NCBI GenBank assembly: GCA_026991005.1
Contig: JALXCH010000031.1
Coordinates: 1 to 9,176, forward strand
Reading direction: 5' to 3'
Length of the DNA stretch: 9,176 bases
Source of the DNA: Calditrichia bacterium
GTDB lineage: Bacteria > Calditrichota > Calditrichia > RBG-13-44-9
Position numbers and translations under genes: made by a program. Each line of letters begins with the position of its first letter. Positions within the stretch are counted from its first letter, which is position 1. The notes below the pieces were generated by a model. That model ran no database searches and had not been told where the DNA came from. It saw only the letters and a list, made by a program, of their open reading frames with translations. Positions 1-6,456 of this stretch are shown here, piece after piece.

Positions 1-474
1 AAATTCGGGAAAATATTTCTCTACCACAAGCGCCCCGATTTTAGCCACTATGGAATGGATCCCACCAAAGAAAATTTCACTTTAAATAAGTTTAAGAAAT
101 TATTACATTTAAAAGGGGTGCCCATAAAACTGTTTCTAATGGATCAGCACCTGATTGCGGGTATCGGGAATATTTACGCCAGCGAAATTCTGTTTCGAGC
201 GGGCATCAGTCCTTTTCGACCGGCACGGGAGGTCAGCGAGGCGGAAGCGGAGCAATTATTCCATTCCGTTAAAGAAGTGCTGAAGGAAGCAATTGAACGA
301 TTCGGTACGACCTACAGTGCCTATCGAACGGTTGATGGTACCCGTGGAACAAATCAAAATTTTTTACGGGTGTACCACCGCGCAGGTGACCCGTGTGTGC
401 GCTGTGGAACTCCCATTCAAAAAGTGATACTGGGGAATCGTTCTACATTTTATTGTCCAAATTGCCAGAGGTAG
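1..474 (+). CDS. mutM: Formamidopyrimidine-DNA glycosylase (Fpg/MutM), C-terminal part; 5' end outside window
   Basis: This is a base excision repair enzyme that removes oxidised purines such as 8-oxoguanine and nicks the abasic site. The open frame runs from base 1 to the TAG stop and gives 157 residues, roughly the last 55-60% of a normal 270-290 residue protein. The first in-frame ATG (base 55) lies inside the conserved stretch that in Fpg reads LGPEPL, so it is not the start. Visible hallmarks are the helix-two-turn-helix with GIGNIYASE (fragment residues about 54-62), the GTTYSAYRTVDG segment, and a C-terminal C4 zinc finger with cysteines at 132, 135, 152 and 155 plus the conserved R in GNRSTFYCPNC. 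The catalytic Pro-Glu N-terminus is off the window, so Nei (endonuclease VIII) cannot be fully excluded, but the zinc finger and overall pattern favour Fpg. The next gene begins three bases after the stop. Confidence 0.93.
   Translation, partial: KFGKIFLYHKRPDFSHYGMDPTKENFTLNKFKKLLHLKGVPIKLFLMDQHLIAGIGNIYASEILFRAGISPFRPAREVSEAEAEQLFHSVKEVLKEAIERFGTTYSAYRTVDGTRGTNQNFLRVYHRAGDPCVRCGTPIQKVILGNRSTFYCPNCQR
467..471 (+). promoter_or_regulatory. Ribosome binding site of the SAM hydrolase gene, inside the end of mutM
   Basis: AGAGG lies six bases before the ATG at 478 and within the last codons of mutM. Ribosomes finishing mutM would therefore cover this site, which supports translational coupling and confirms the ATG at 478 as the start. 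Confidence 0.7.
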
Positions 475-477
475 TGC

Positions 478-1269
478 ATGAAGAAACAAAATCCCATTGT
501 GACCCTGTTAACCGATTTCGGGACCGAGGATGGATATGTGGGAGCCATGAAAGGAGTGCTGTTGCGTGCCGTTCCCGGAGTGACCATCGTGGACATTTCC
601 CACGAGATTGAACCGTACGGAATTCGCAGCGCAGCGTTTGCTTTGCTGAATTCCTACCATTATTTCCCCTCCGGTACGGTGCATGTGGTGGTAGTGGATC
701 CGGGAGTGGGTACCTCGCGCAGCGGCCTTGTGGTTCAAACCGGCGATTATTTTTTTGTGGGTCCGGATAACGGTGTGTTCTCTTTTGTTTACGAGCAGGA
801 AACGTTTCAGGCTTTTCGCATATCCGAAAAGGAGTTTGGGGAACAGGTTAGCCCCACCTTCCACGGCCGGGATATATTTGCCCCCACGGCAGCACGTTTA
901 CTAAATGGTGAAAAAATCGAGACTTTTGCCGAACCGGTTCAATCTCTGGAGTCGTTTTATTTTCCCTTTCGTAAGGAAGATGATCATCGCATTGTGCTTA
1001 ATGTGCTTCATATCGACCATTTCGGAAATCTTATTTTAAATATTACCCGGGAAGAGTTTCAAAAATTAGGGCTTCCCGAGAATGTTCGCATCAAATTCAA
1101 AAACGGGTTTCTGTACGGTATTCAGCGAACGTTTGCCGATGCCGGAGAGGGACAGATTCTTGCCCTCTGGGACAGTAGCGGATTTTTACAGATTGCCCAG
1201 AATCGGGGAAACGCTGCCCGTCTGTTAAAAATGAGTGTGGGCGATCCGGTATTTCTGGAACTTTCCTGA
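478..1269 (+). CDS. S-adenosyl-L-methionine hydrolase (adenosine-forming), DUF62 / SAM hydroxide adenosyltransferase family
   Basis: Members of this family use water (hydroxide) to split SAM into adenosine and L-methionine. They are related to the bacterial fluorinase and the chlorinase SalL. The 263-residue length is normal for the family. The N-terminal domain opens with LLTDFGTEDGYVGAMKG (residues 10-26). The Asp-Arg-His set that defines the hydrolases is visible as D74 (VVVDPGVG), R81 and H129 (TFHGRDIFAP), with D and R seven residues apart as in the archaeal hydrolase. The halogenases lack this set, so halogenation is unlikely. PDNGVFS (96-102) and HFGNLILN (181-188) are further family motifs, the latter in the C-terminal barrel domain. 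There is no signal peptide, so the protein should be cytosolic. The gene follows mutM by three bases and its ribosome site lies within mutM. The physiological role of this activity is still poorly understood; SAM or adenosine control is a guess. Confidence 0.93.
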   Translation: MKKQNPIVTLLTDFGTEDGYVGAMKGVLLRAVPGVTIVDISHEIEPYGIRSAAFALLNSYHYFPSGTVHVVVVDPGVGTSRSGLVVQTGDYFFVGPDNGVFSFVYEQETFQAFRISEKEFGEQVSPTFHGRDIFAPTAARLLNGEKIETFAEPVQSLESFYFPFRKEDDHRIVLNVLHIDHFGNLILNITREEFQKLGLPENVRIKFKNGFLYGIQRTFADAGEGQILALWDSSGFLQIAQNRGNAARLLKMSVGDPVFLELS

Positions 1270-1324
1270 TGGTAAAGAGGCAATCAGAGAAATAAAATAC
1301 CCTGTTCCCACGGGATTGAATATT

Positions 1325-1330
1325 GGGAAG
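1325..1330 (+). promoter_or_regulatory. Ribosome binding site of the ybbR-like gene
   Basis: GGGAAG sits five bases before the ATG at 1336. It supports that start, which also places the membrane anchor at the expected distance from the N-terminus. Confidence 0.55.
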
Positions 1331-1335
1331 AAATT

Positions 1336-2292
1336 ATGGTAACCTGGAAGGACAGTCAGTTTCGAAAAAATTACAAAACCATTGTTGCCTCGGTATTATT
1401 GGCATTTTTGCTGTGGTTTATGGTGAAGATGAACAAAGTGTACGAATACTCGCTGGATATTCCCATTCAATACATTAACATCGATGCCGATAAAATCTTC
1501 AAATATCCCCTGAAGCAAAACGTTCGGGTGGCTTTTGTGGGGAAGGGGCTGGACTTGCTCCGTCTTCCGTTTTACCATCTGGAGTATCAGATTGACCTTT
1601 CGGGATTCCCTCTGCACACAGAGCTGGATCTGGCGGCGCATCCCGAGTATGTTAAATTCCCGGGAGAATTACAGGTTACAGTGAAGTCGGTAATTCGACC
1701 TCGTATGTTAACAATTGAGCTGGATCGTCGGGTTAATCGCAAGTTACCGGTGAAAGTGGTGTATCGCATCCAGACACCGCCCGGTTATCTACTGGCGGGG
1801 GTTGTGCCAGAACCGGACTCGGTACTGGTGGTGGGGCCGGCTTCTTTTTTCAAACATGCGAAAGAAATGGTGACGGTGAAGAAGAAATTTCCGCCACGCA
1901 AACGTCCGTTTGTAGAAAAATTTGCCATCCAGAAACCGGAAAAATATTACACCGAAATTCATCCGGATTGGGTGCAGGTGCGTTTCGATATTCAACGGCT
2001 GGCGGAACGACTCATCTCCGATGTCCCCGTGGAAGTGGTGAACGTACCGCCTAATATGCGAGTCATTCCTTTGCCTTCCACTGCTGCCATTTACGTGAAG
2101 GGCGGGGAAAAATTGCTGGCCGAGCTGACTCCCAACGATTTCAAGATTCGCATTGATTTCCGCCGGGATTGGCATCCGGGAACCAAAACGGTGAAAGCGG
2201 ATATCATTACCCGTGCGGATATTCTTTATGTGGAAAGTCGTCCGCCGCGTTTCGAATTGATTGTTCAAAAGGTGAATGGGAAGGAGCGGTAA
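1336..2292 (+). CDS. YbbR/CdaR-like domain protein with one N-terminal membrane anchor
   Basis: The 318-residue protein starts with a short basic stretch (RKNYK), then one hydrophobic segment at about residues 15-30 (TIVASVLLAFLLWFMV). The rest is extracytoplasmic and rich in beta strands, matching the YbbR repeat pattern. The sequence right after the anchor, KMNKVYEYSLDIPIQYINID, is typical of YbbR proteins of Bacteroidota and relatives. Repeats appear to cover roughly 35-120, 130-220 and 225-312, with strand pairs such as PVKVVYRIQTPPGYLLAGVVPEPDSVLVVGP, shortened here to its key feature: a P-G-Y turn followed by a P-D-x-V-x-V-x-G-P strand (about 149-168). In Firmicutes CdaR partners the diadenylate cyclase CdaA, and ybbR often follows cdaA. 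No cdaA is seen here, so a c-di-AMP role cannot be argued from context. The preceding gene ends 66 bases upstream. The family match is by pattern recognition, and the molecular function is not known. Confidence 0.8.
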   Translation: MVTWKDSQFRKNYKTIVASVLLAFLLWFMVKMNKVYEYSLDIPIQYINIDADKIFKYPLKQNVRVAFVGKGLDLLRLPFYHLEYQIDLSGFPLHTELDLAAHPEYVKFPGELQVTVKSVIRPRMLTIELDRRVNRKLPVKVVYRIQTPPGYLLAGVVPEPDSVLVVGPASFFKHAKEMVTVKKKFPPRKRPFVEKFAIQKPEKYYTEIHPDWVQVRFDIQRLAERLISDVPVEVVNVPPNMRVIPLPSTAAIYVKGGEKLLAELTPNDFKIRIDFRRDWHPGTKTVKADIITRADILYVESRPPRFELIVQKVNGKER

Positions 2293-2464
2293 ATTTTATT
2301 CTTCAAAGAAAATAAATTTTAAAATAAACAGCCGGCGGCTTTAAAGGGCGACTTAAGGCAAATACGTTATGTGAAACGCACAGGAAGTTTGCTGGAAGGC
2401 GACTCGGCAAGTGGTTTAAATGGAAAGTTGTTTTAATTTTTTGAATGAAGACAAGAAGCAGGGA

Positions 2465-2470
2465 AGAGGA
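2465..2470 (+). promoter_or_regulatory. Ribosome binding site that selects the GTG start of tsaD
   Basis: AGAGGA lies five bases before GTG 2476. The encoded N-terminus then reads SSYRYILGIETSCDET, the normal position for this motif in TsaD, so GTG is the start despite being a minor start codon. Confidence 0.7.
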
Positions 2471-2475
2471 GCGCA

Positions 2476-3501
2476 GTGAGTTCTTATCGCTACATCCTGG
2501 GTATTGAAACCAGTTGTGATGAAACCTCGGCAGCGGTAATTACCCCGGAGGAAGTGCTGTCGAACGTGATTTCTTCCCAGGCGGTGCATTTACAGTTCGG
2601 AGGGGTGGTGCCAGAGCTGGCCTCCCGTGCCCATTTGCGTAAAATCATTCCCATTGTGGAGCAGGCACTGCAGGATGCCGGGGTAACTCTTTCCCGGATT
2701 GATGCCATTGCGGTGACCCAGGGGCCGGGATTAATTGGTGCGCTGCTGGTGGGGGTGAATTACGCCAAGGGGCTGGCAATGGGGCTGGGAATTCCTTTTG
2801 TGGGGGTGAACCACATCGAAGGGCACATTTACGGGAATTTGCTGGATGGGAAGACCCTGCCATACCCGCTTCTGGCGCTTGTGGTCTCTGGTGGGCACAC
2901 CCAGATTGTGCTGATTCGCCAGCCGCTGGAGTATCGCATCATTGGCCAGACTCTGGACGATGCGGTTGGAGAAGCGTTCGATAAAGTGGCAAAATTGCTG
3001 GGACTTCCTTATCCCGGTGGGCCGGAGATCGACCAGCGAGCCAGGAAGGGAAATCCCGATTATGTGAAATTCCCCCGGGCACTGATGAAGGAGAAGAATT
3101 TCAACTTTAGTTACAGCGGATTGAAAACCGCTGTGTTGAATTTCCTGCGGGAGCGGGGGGAGCAGGAGGTTCAGGAGCATCTGGACGATATCTGTGCGTC
3201 TTTCCAGCAAGCTGCAGTGGAGGTGCTGGTAAAGAAAACAGTGGCTGCGGCACGTACCTATCAAATTCGGCATATTGTGCTGGCGGGTGGTGTTGCTGCG
3301 AACTCCCTATTGCGAGACTGGATGAGCCGGGAAGCAGCAAAGTTTCATCTTCAGGTGCACTATCCACCCTTAAAATATTGTACCGATAATGCAGCCATGA
3401 TTGCCCGCGCAGGCTTGGAGCATTTGCGCCTGGGTCGCACCAGTTCGTTAGAAATGAACGCTTACCCCTCCATGCCGCTGGGGAGCAGTGTGCCGGAATA
3501 A
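2476..3501 (+). CDS. tsaD: tRNA N6-adenosine threonylcarbamoyltransferase TsaD
   Basis: TsaD, with TsaB and TsaE, transfers the threonylcarbamoyl group from threonylcarbamoyl-AMP (made by TsaC) onto A37 of tRNAs that read ANN codons. At 341 residues it is full length. The ASKHA-fold motifs are all present: ILGIETSCDETSAA (7-20), the metal-binding NHIEGH with H113 and H117, VVSGGH (136-141), TLDDAVGEAFDK (159-170), LAGGVAANS (269-277) and CTDNAAMIA (302-310), whose D304 is the third metal ligand. Nothing essential is missing, so the enzyme should be active in the cytosol. It starts with GTG preceded by a good ribosome site. A 183-base spacer separates it from the ybbR-like gene. tsaB, tsaE and tsaC are not in the window and must lie elsewhere. 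Confidence 0.98.
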   Translation: MSSYRYILGIETSCDETSAAVITPEEVLSNVISSQAVHLQFGGVVPELASRAHLRKIIPIVEQALQDAGVTLSRIDAIAVTQGPGLIGALLVGVNYAKGLAMGLGIPFVGVNHIEGHIYGNLLDGKTLPYPLLALVVSGGHTQIVLIRQPLEYRIIGQTLDDAVGEAFDKVAKLLGLPYPGGPEIDQRARKGNPDYVKFPRALMKEKNFNFSYSGLKTAVLNFLRERGEQEVQEHLDDICASFQQAAVEVLVKKTVAAARTYQIRHIVLAGGVAANSLLRDWMSREAAKFHLQVHYPPLKYCTDNAAMIARAGLEHLRLGRTSSLEMNAYPSMPLGSSVPE

Positions 3502-3507
3502 TCCCTT

Positions 3508-3549
3508 TTTGCTCCTCTAATAAAAGTGATCTGGATTAACCGGAGCAAA
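3508..3549 (+). other. Inverted repeat between tsaD and the VWA gene (possible weak terminator or chance)
   Basis: TTTGCTCC (3508-3515) and its exact complement GGAGCAAA (3542-3549) are separated by 26 bases. The stem is only 8 bp, the loop is long and no U-run follows, so termination would be weak at best. It could also be coincidental. Confidence 0.2.
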
Positions 3550-3605
3550 TCTGAAATAGAAAGAAATTAAGGTTCTAACGGATAAACCTATTGTGGCAAT
3601 TGGGA

Positions 3606-5753
3606 ATGCTTAAAGATTTGTTTTTGAGTTTTACCGTACCGGGTTGGTTGCTATTCCTGCTGGTGTGGATATGTATTTTTGCCGGGGTGTTGTATTATTG
3701 GCGAACCATTCCGCCTTTGTCCCGCTTTCGAAGAGTTTTTTTAAGCGCTCTGCGCAGTGCCGTTTTAACCAGTGTGTTGTTTCTCCTTTTTCAACCGGTT
3801 TTACATCTCGTTTACCAGTCTCCACTTAAACCTACCGTGGCTGTGTTACTGGATAATTCCGCCAGTATGCGGATTCAGGATCGCAACGGGGTTCGTTCGG
3901 ATTCTCTCTATTACCTACTTCGTCATATCCCATTGCAACGCCTTTCGGACAGCTTGAATATTGTTTTTTACCGATTCGATAAAGATGTGCATCGCTGGGA
4001 AGGGGATAGCCTTCCTTTTGACGGAAAGCAAACCAATATCGATTATGCGTTGCGCACGGTGGTGGATAGTCTCATCGATCAGAATCTTAAATCCATCGTG
4101 CTTATTTCCGATGGTCAGTTTAACCAGGGACGGAATCCCCTGGCATTTGCCGAGAAGAGTCCCGTACCCATTCATACCCTGGCAATTGGCGATAGCACGA
4201 CCGGCAAGGATGTGCGCATTACGGCGGTTCAGGCGCCCCGGGTTACTTATCGGGGGCAGAACGTTCCCGTACGGCTGCGGCTTCAGCAAAATTTATGTGA
4301 TGGTGAAAAAGTGCAGATTCGGTTATGGCAGGGGAAGCGTCTTTTACAAACCAGGCAGGTGAAACTGGCTCACAGCGGATTTGAGCAACTGGTGGAAATG
4401 AGCTTCCCGGCGCAAAAAACAGGGGAGTTCCAGTTTCAGGTGGAAGTGGTTCCGCTTCCCGAGGAAATCTCTACCCGGAATAATACCCGCTATTTTCTGG
4501 TGCGAATTCTGAAATCGCGCATCCGGGTGCTGCTCTTAAGCGGACAACCCACTTTCGACCAGCGCCTGCTCATGGTTGCTTTGAGGGGAATTTCTGGAAT
4601 CGAGCTTCTGGTACGCACCGAAACCCGAAATGGTACTTTTTACGAAGGTGCACTGCAAAAAGCGCAAATTGATTCGCAGGATGTCTATCTGTTTCTGGGA
4701 TATCCCACTGCCCGTACCCCGGAGAGGATTTTACAATCCCTTTTCGAGAACATAACCACCCGGAAAAAGCCTCTTTTTCTGCTGCTTACCACTCGTACGA
4801 GCCTTTCGCGACTTTATCCCCTGGCAAAGCTGCTGCCCATTATAAAAGGGAGAATTGTTTCCGGTGGAGTGGTAAATGTAGCTCTTACTCCCGGAGGACA
4901 GATGCACGCTGTCACTCGCCTGGACGAAGACCCTGCCCGGGTCAGTGCTTATTGGTCGGATTTACCCCCGGTTACGGCACTGGGGGAATATCTCAAACCC
5001 CGGGCGGGAAGTCAGGTGCTGCTTACGGGAAATTTCGAAGAGGGAGGTGGTGAAGTACCCGTTTTGCTCGCCAATTACGCCCGGGAGGTGAAAACGTTAC
5101 TTCTCACTGTTACCGATGTGGGTACCTGGCATTTGCAGCTTCAGGATGATCCCGATCGTGCGAATTTCTTCCAGATGTTTCTGGAACACGCCATTAAATG
5201 GCTGGTGAACCGGGAGGATGTGCAAAAGGTGCAGATAAAACCGCAGCAGCGAATTTTCCGCACGGGCGAAACAGTCATCCTGGAGGGGGAGGTCTTCGAT
5301 GATTTTTATCAGCCCGTTAACGATGCAGAGGTGACATTGAAAATAACGGGTGAAAATTTTCAGCGGGAAGATGTCATTCCCTATCAGGAAGGGGTATATC
5401 ACTACGAGTTAAGCGGATTGCTTCCCGGTACCTATTCCTACACGGTAACCGCTCGACGGGGGGAGCAGGTTCTGGGAACTCGACGGGGAAAGTTTGTGGT
5501 CGAACCTCTGGAATTGGAGATGCAGACGCCCCGGGCAAATCCCCGCCTGATGCGCCAGATTGCCCATTTGAGCGGAGGGAAGTCTCTTTCCGCACGTCAT
5601 TTTACCGAAGCACTCCAATCCATGCGGTTTACTCGACGAATTCGGTTACATACTCTGGAATGGGTGCTGTGGCATCAACTTCCCTGGTTAATAATTGTTA
5701 TTGGATTACTTTCGGTGGAATGGTTCTTCCGCAAGCGGTGGGGGTTGCTGTAA
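3606..5753 (+). CDS. Membrane-anchored VWA-domain protein with central GATase1-like region and C-terminal beta domain
   Basis: A protein of 715 residues from ATG 3606, or 720 from TTG 3591. I chose ATG because the hydrophobic N-terminus begins there, but neither start has a convincing ribosome site; the frame is closed by a stop at 3576. Membrane segments are seen at about 11-31 and 50-70, then a VWA domain from about 76 with a complete metal site: DNSAS (D83, S85, S87), T143 and D169 (LISDG). A strand-rich region follows. From about 306 comes RVLLLSGQP and a Rossmann-like stretch resembling the class I glutamine amidotransferase fold, with no evident Cys-His catalytic pair. After that come LEHAIKWLV (about 526-534), an Ig-like or macroglobulin-like beta domain (about 546-631), and a final membrane segment near 690-706 followed by basic residues. 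This architecture recurs in Bacteroidota and Planctomycetes as uncharacterised membrane proteins. It probably acts at the cell envelope in metal-dependent protein binding. The exact role is unknown. Confidence 0.85.
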   Translation: MLKDLFLSFTVPGWLLFLLVWICIFAGVLYYWRTIPPLSRFRRVFLSALRSAVLTSVLFLLFQPVLHLVYQSPLKPTVAVLLDNSASMRIQDRNGVRSDSLYYLLRHIPLQRLSDSLNIVFYRFDKDVHRWEGDSLPFDGKQTNIDYALRTVVDSLIDQNLKSIVLISDGQFNQGRNPLAFAEKSPVPIHTLAIGDSTTGKDVRITAVQAPRVTYRGQNVPVRLRLQQNLCDGEKVQIRLWQGKRLLQTRQVKLAHSGFEQLVEMSFPAQKTGEFQFQVEVVPLPEEISTRNNTRYFLVRILKSRIRVLLLSGQPTFDQRLLMVALRGISGIELLVRTETRNGTFYEGALQKAQIDSQDVYLFLGYPTARTPERILQSLFENITTRKKPLFLLLTTRTSLSRLYPLAKLLPIIKGRIVSGGVVNVALTPGGQMHAVTRLDEDPARVSAYWSDLPPVTALGEYLKPRAGSQVLLTGNFEEGGGEVPVLLANYAREVKTLLLTVTDVGTWHLQLQDDPDRANFFQMFLEHAIKWLVNREDVQKVQIKPQQRIFRTGETVILEGEVFDDFYQPVNDAEVTLKITGENFQREDVIPYQEGVYHYELSGLLPGTYSYTVTARRGEQVLGTRRGKFVVEPLELEMQTPRANPRLMRQIAHLSGGKSLSARHFTEALQSMRFTRRIRLHTLEWVLWHQLPWLIIVIGLLSVEWFFRKRWGLL

Positions 5754-5787
5754 ATTGAGAATTGAGAATTAAGAATTAAGAATTGAG
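5753..5787. repeat. Five tandem heptads AATTRAG, starting on the stop codon of the VWA gene
   Basis: The order is AATTGAG, AATTGAG, AATTAAG, AATTAAG, AATTGAG, without interruption. The first base of the array is the last base of the TAA stop. Seven-base arrays of this AATTRAG type occur in intergenic DNA of several bacterial groups. They are slippage-prone and have no established function. Since they lie just past the stop, length changes would not alter the protein. Confidence 0.9.
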
Positions 5788-5935
5788 AGAATCAGTTCCT
5801 CTGAATCAACAATTTTGTTTGTCAATGTTGCTGGAATACTATTTCTTTTGGAAAGGCCGTTCGCGAGTTTCAGGATTAATAATTAAAAAACTACAAAATT
5901 TTATTTGAATGCAAATGACAAGACCAGGCCAACTC

Positions 5936-5950
5936 GAGCGCGAAGCGCTC
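5936..5950. repeat. Hairpin copy 1: GAGCGC-GAA-GCGCTC
   Basis: A perfect 6-bp GC-rich stem with a GAA loop. It is identical to the copy at 6120-6134, and the flanking bases differ beyond the 15 bases, so the repeated unit is the hairpin itself. Confidence 0.85.
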
Positions 5951-6119
5951 ATACCTGTGCTTATTCCATAGGGATTTGTTAGTACGGGACATAGCTTTAA
6001 AAATTATTTATCTCCATCTTACGCCCTGGGCTACTAAATATGTTTATTTCAAGGTCATTAGCTTTGGGAAAATGTTGCGTATTTGTGGTAAAATATAAAC
6101 GGCAAGTCGATGATCGGCT

Positions 6120-6134
6120 GAGCGCGAAGCGCTC
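6120..6134. repeat. Hairpin copy 2: GAGCGC-GAA-GCGCTC
   Basis: Exact second copy of the 15-base hairpin, 184 bases downstream of the first. The next hairpin follows after 12 bases. Confidence 0.85.
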
Positions 6135-6146
6135 GCACAAAGTTAG

Positions 6147-6165
6147 CCCGGGGCGAAGCCCCGGG
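6147..6165. repeat. Hairpin CCCGGGGC-GAA-GCCCCGGG
   Basis: A perfect 8-bp all-GC stem closed by a GAA loop, the most stable structure in the spacer. No U-run follows on either strand, so it is not a standard intrinsic terminator, though it could protect or stall transcripts. Confidence 0.85.
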
Positions 6166-6176
6166 GAAAATGATAT

Positions 6177-6218
6177 TCATCGAGATGCAAAGCCCTGAAA
6201 GGGCGAAACTCATCGAGA
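6177..6218. repeat. 9-base direct repeat TCATCGAGA bracketing a GAA-loop hairpin
   Basis: TCATCGAGA occurs at 6177-6185 and again at 6210-6218, a 33-base period. Between the copies sits the hairpin GCCCT-GAA-AGGGC (6192-6204). This may be one repeat unit plus the start of a second in a degenerate array, or a target duplication around a small element. Confidence 0.65.
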
Positions 6219-6410
6219 ATTCAAGAAAAGGATTATCTGGCAAAATAATAATTGCAATGGAGGCAGTGCTCACTACTACGATTTTCTTCATAAACTTGAG
6301 AGAAAGACAAACATTAAAAGAAATCAAAAAGTTATTTTGTTGATTTTTATTTTAGGGAAGTTGTAGGAAGTAATTGGTAAAAGAATATGCTTTGTAAAGA
6401 ATCATGTGTT

Positions 6411-6439
6411 TATCTCTTTATTGATGAATTTTATATAAA
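6411..6439 (+). promoter_or_regulatory. Possible sigma-70-like promoter for the uracil-DNA glycosylase gene
   Basis: TATAAA (6434-6439) resembles a -10 box and lies 18 bases before the ATG at 6457. A poor -35 candidate, TATCTC (6411-6416), lies 17 bases upstream of it. The whole area is AT-rich, so chance matches are expected and the call is weak. Confidence 0.2.
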
Positions 6440-6456
6440 ACTACGGATTTACTAAA

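Larger units (their letters stand above)
5936..6218. repeat. REP-like cluster of short hairpins with a shared GAA loop
   Basis: The cluster contains two identical copies of a 15-base hairpin (5936-5950 and 6120-6134), a longer GC-rich hairpin (6147-6165), a smaller one (6192-6204) and a compact palindrome GCCCTGGGC (6023-6031). Four of the five have the trinucleotide GAA as loop when read on the plus strand. The GC-rich stems stand out sharply from AT-rich surroundings. Such CCCGGGGC-GAA-GCCCCGGG and AGCCCTGAAAGGGC elements resemble dispersed intergenic repeats of the Bacteroidota/Chlorobi/Ignavibacteria type, often attributed to REP elements moved by Y1 (RAYT) transposases. No transposase is present here, so the family assignment is inference. 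Confidence 0.7.
5754..6456. other. 703-base AT-rich spacer without a credible gene
   Basis: The stretch between the VWA gene and the uracil-DNA glycosylase gene holds heptad repeats at its left edge, a group of short hairpin repeats (about 5936-6218) and a very AT-rich right end. The only long open frame (6058-6327, minus) reads straight through the hairpins and looks spurious. I see no tRNA, riboswitch, insertion sequence gene or terminal inverted repeats. From 5788 to 5930 and from 6219 to about 6400 I see no recognisable element. Confidence 0.75.

Noticed and set aside
508..864. 118-codon minus-strand frame inside the SAM hydrolase gene
   Set aside because: It is a shadow of a well-supported gene on the other strand and shows no family features.
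1789..2268. 159-codon minus-strand frame inside the ybbR-like gene
   Set aside because: It is antisense to a coherent coding frame with membrane anchor and YbbR-like strands. Its own translation is histidine- and arginine-rich with no recognisable domain.
2330..2343. AGCC-GGC-GGCT followed by TTT after the ybbR-like gene, a candidate terminator
   Set aside because: The stem is only 4 bp and the T-run is three bases, too weak to call.
2420..2479. A 19-codon frame overlapping the GTG start of tsaD by GTGA, like a leader peptide with translational coupling
   Set aside because: There is no ribosome site before its ATG, no regulatory amino-acid run and no attenuator hairpin. tsaD has its own good ribosome site. 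A chance overlap is more likely.
2731..3273. 180-codon minus-strand frame inside tsaD
   Set aside because: It is fully antisense to conserved TsaD motifs and is a by-product of codon bias.
5936..6204. Possible CRISPR array
   Set aside because: The repeated hairpin occurs only twice at 184-base distance with unlike neighbours, so there is no regular repeat-spacer structure and no cas gene.
6058..6327. 89-codon open frame on the minus strand within the spacer
   Set aside because: It reads through the GAA-loop hairpins and the direct repeat, has no ribosome site or recognisable domain, and its composition follows the repeats. It is best explained as a spurious translation of REP-like DNA.
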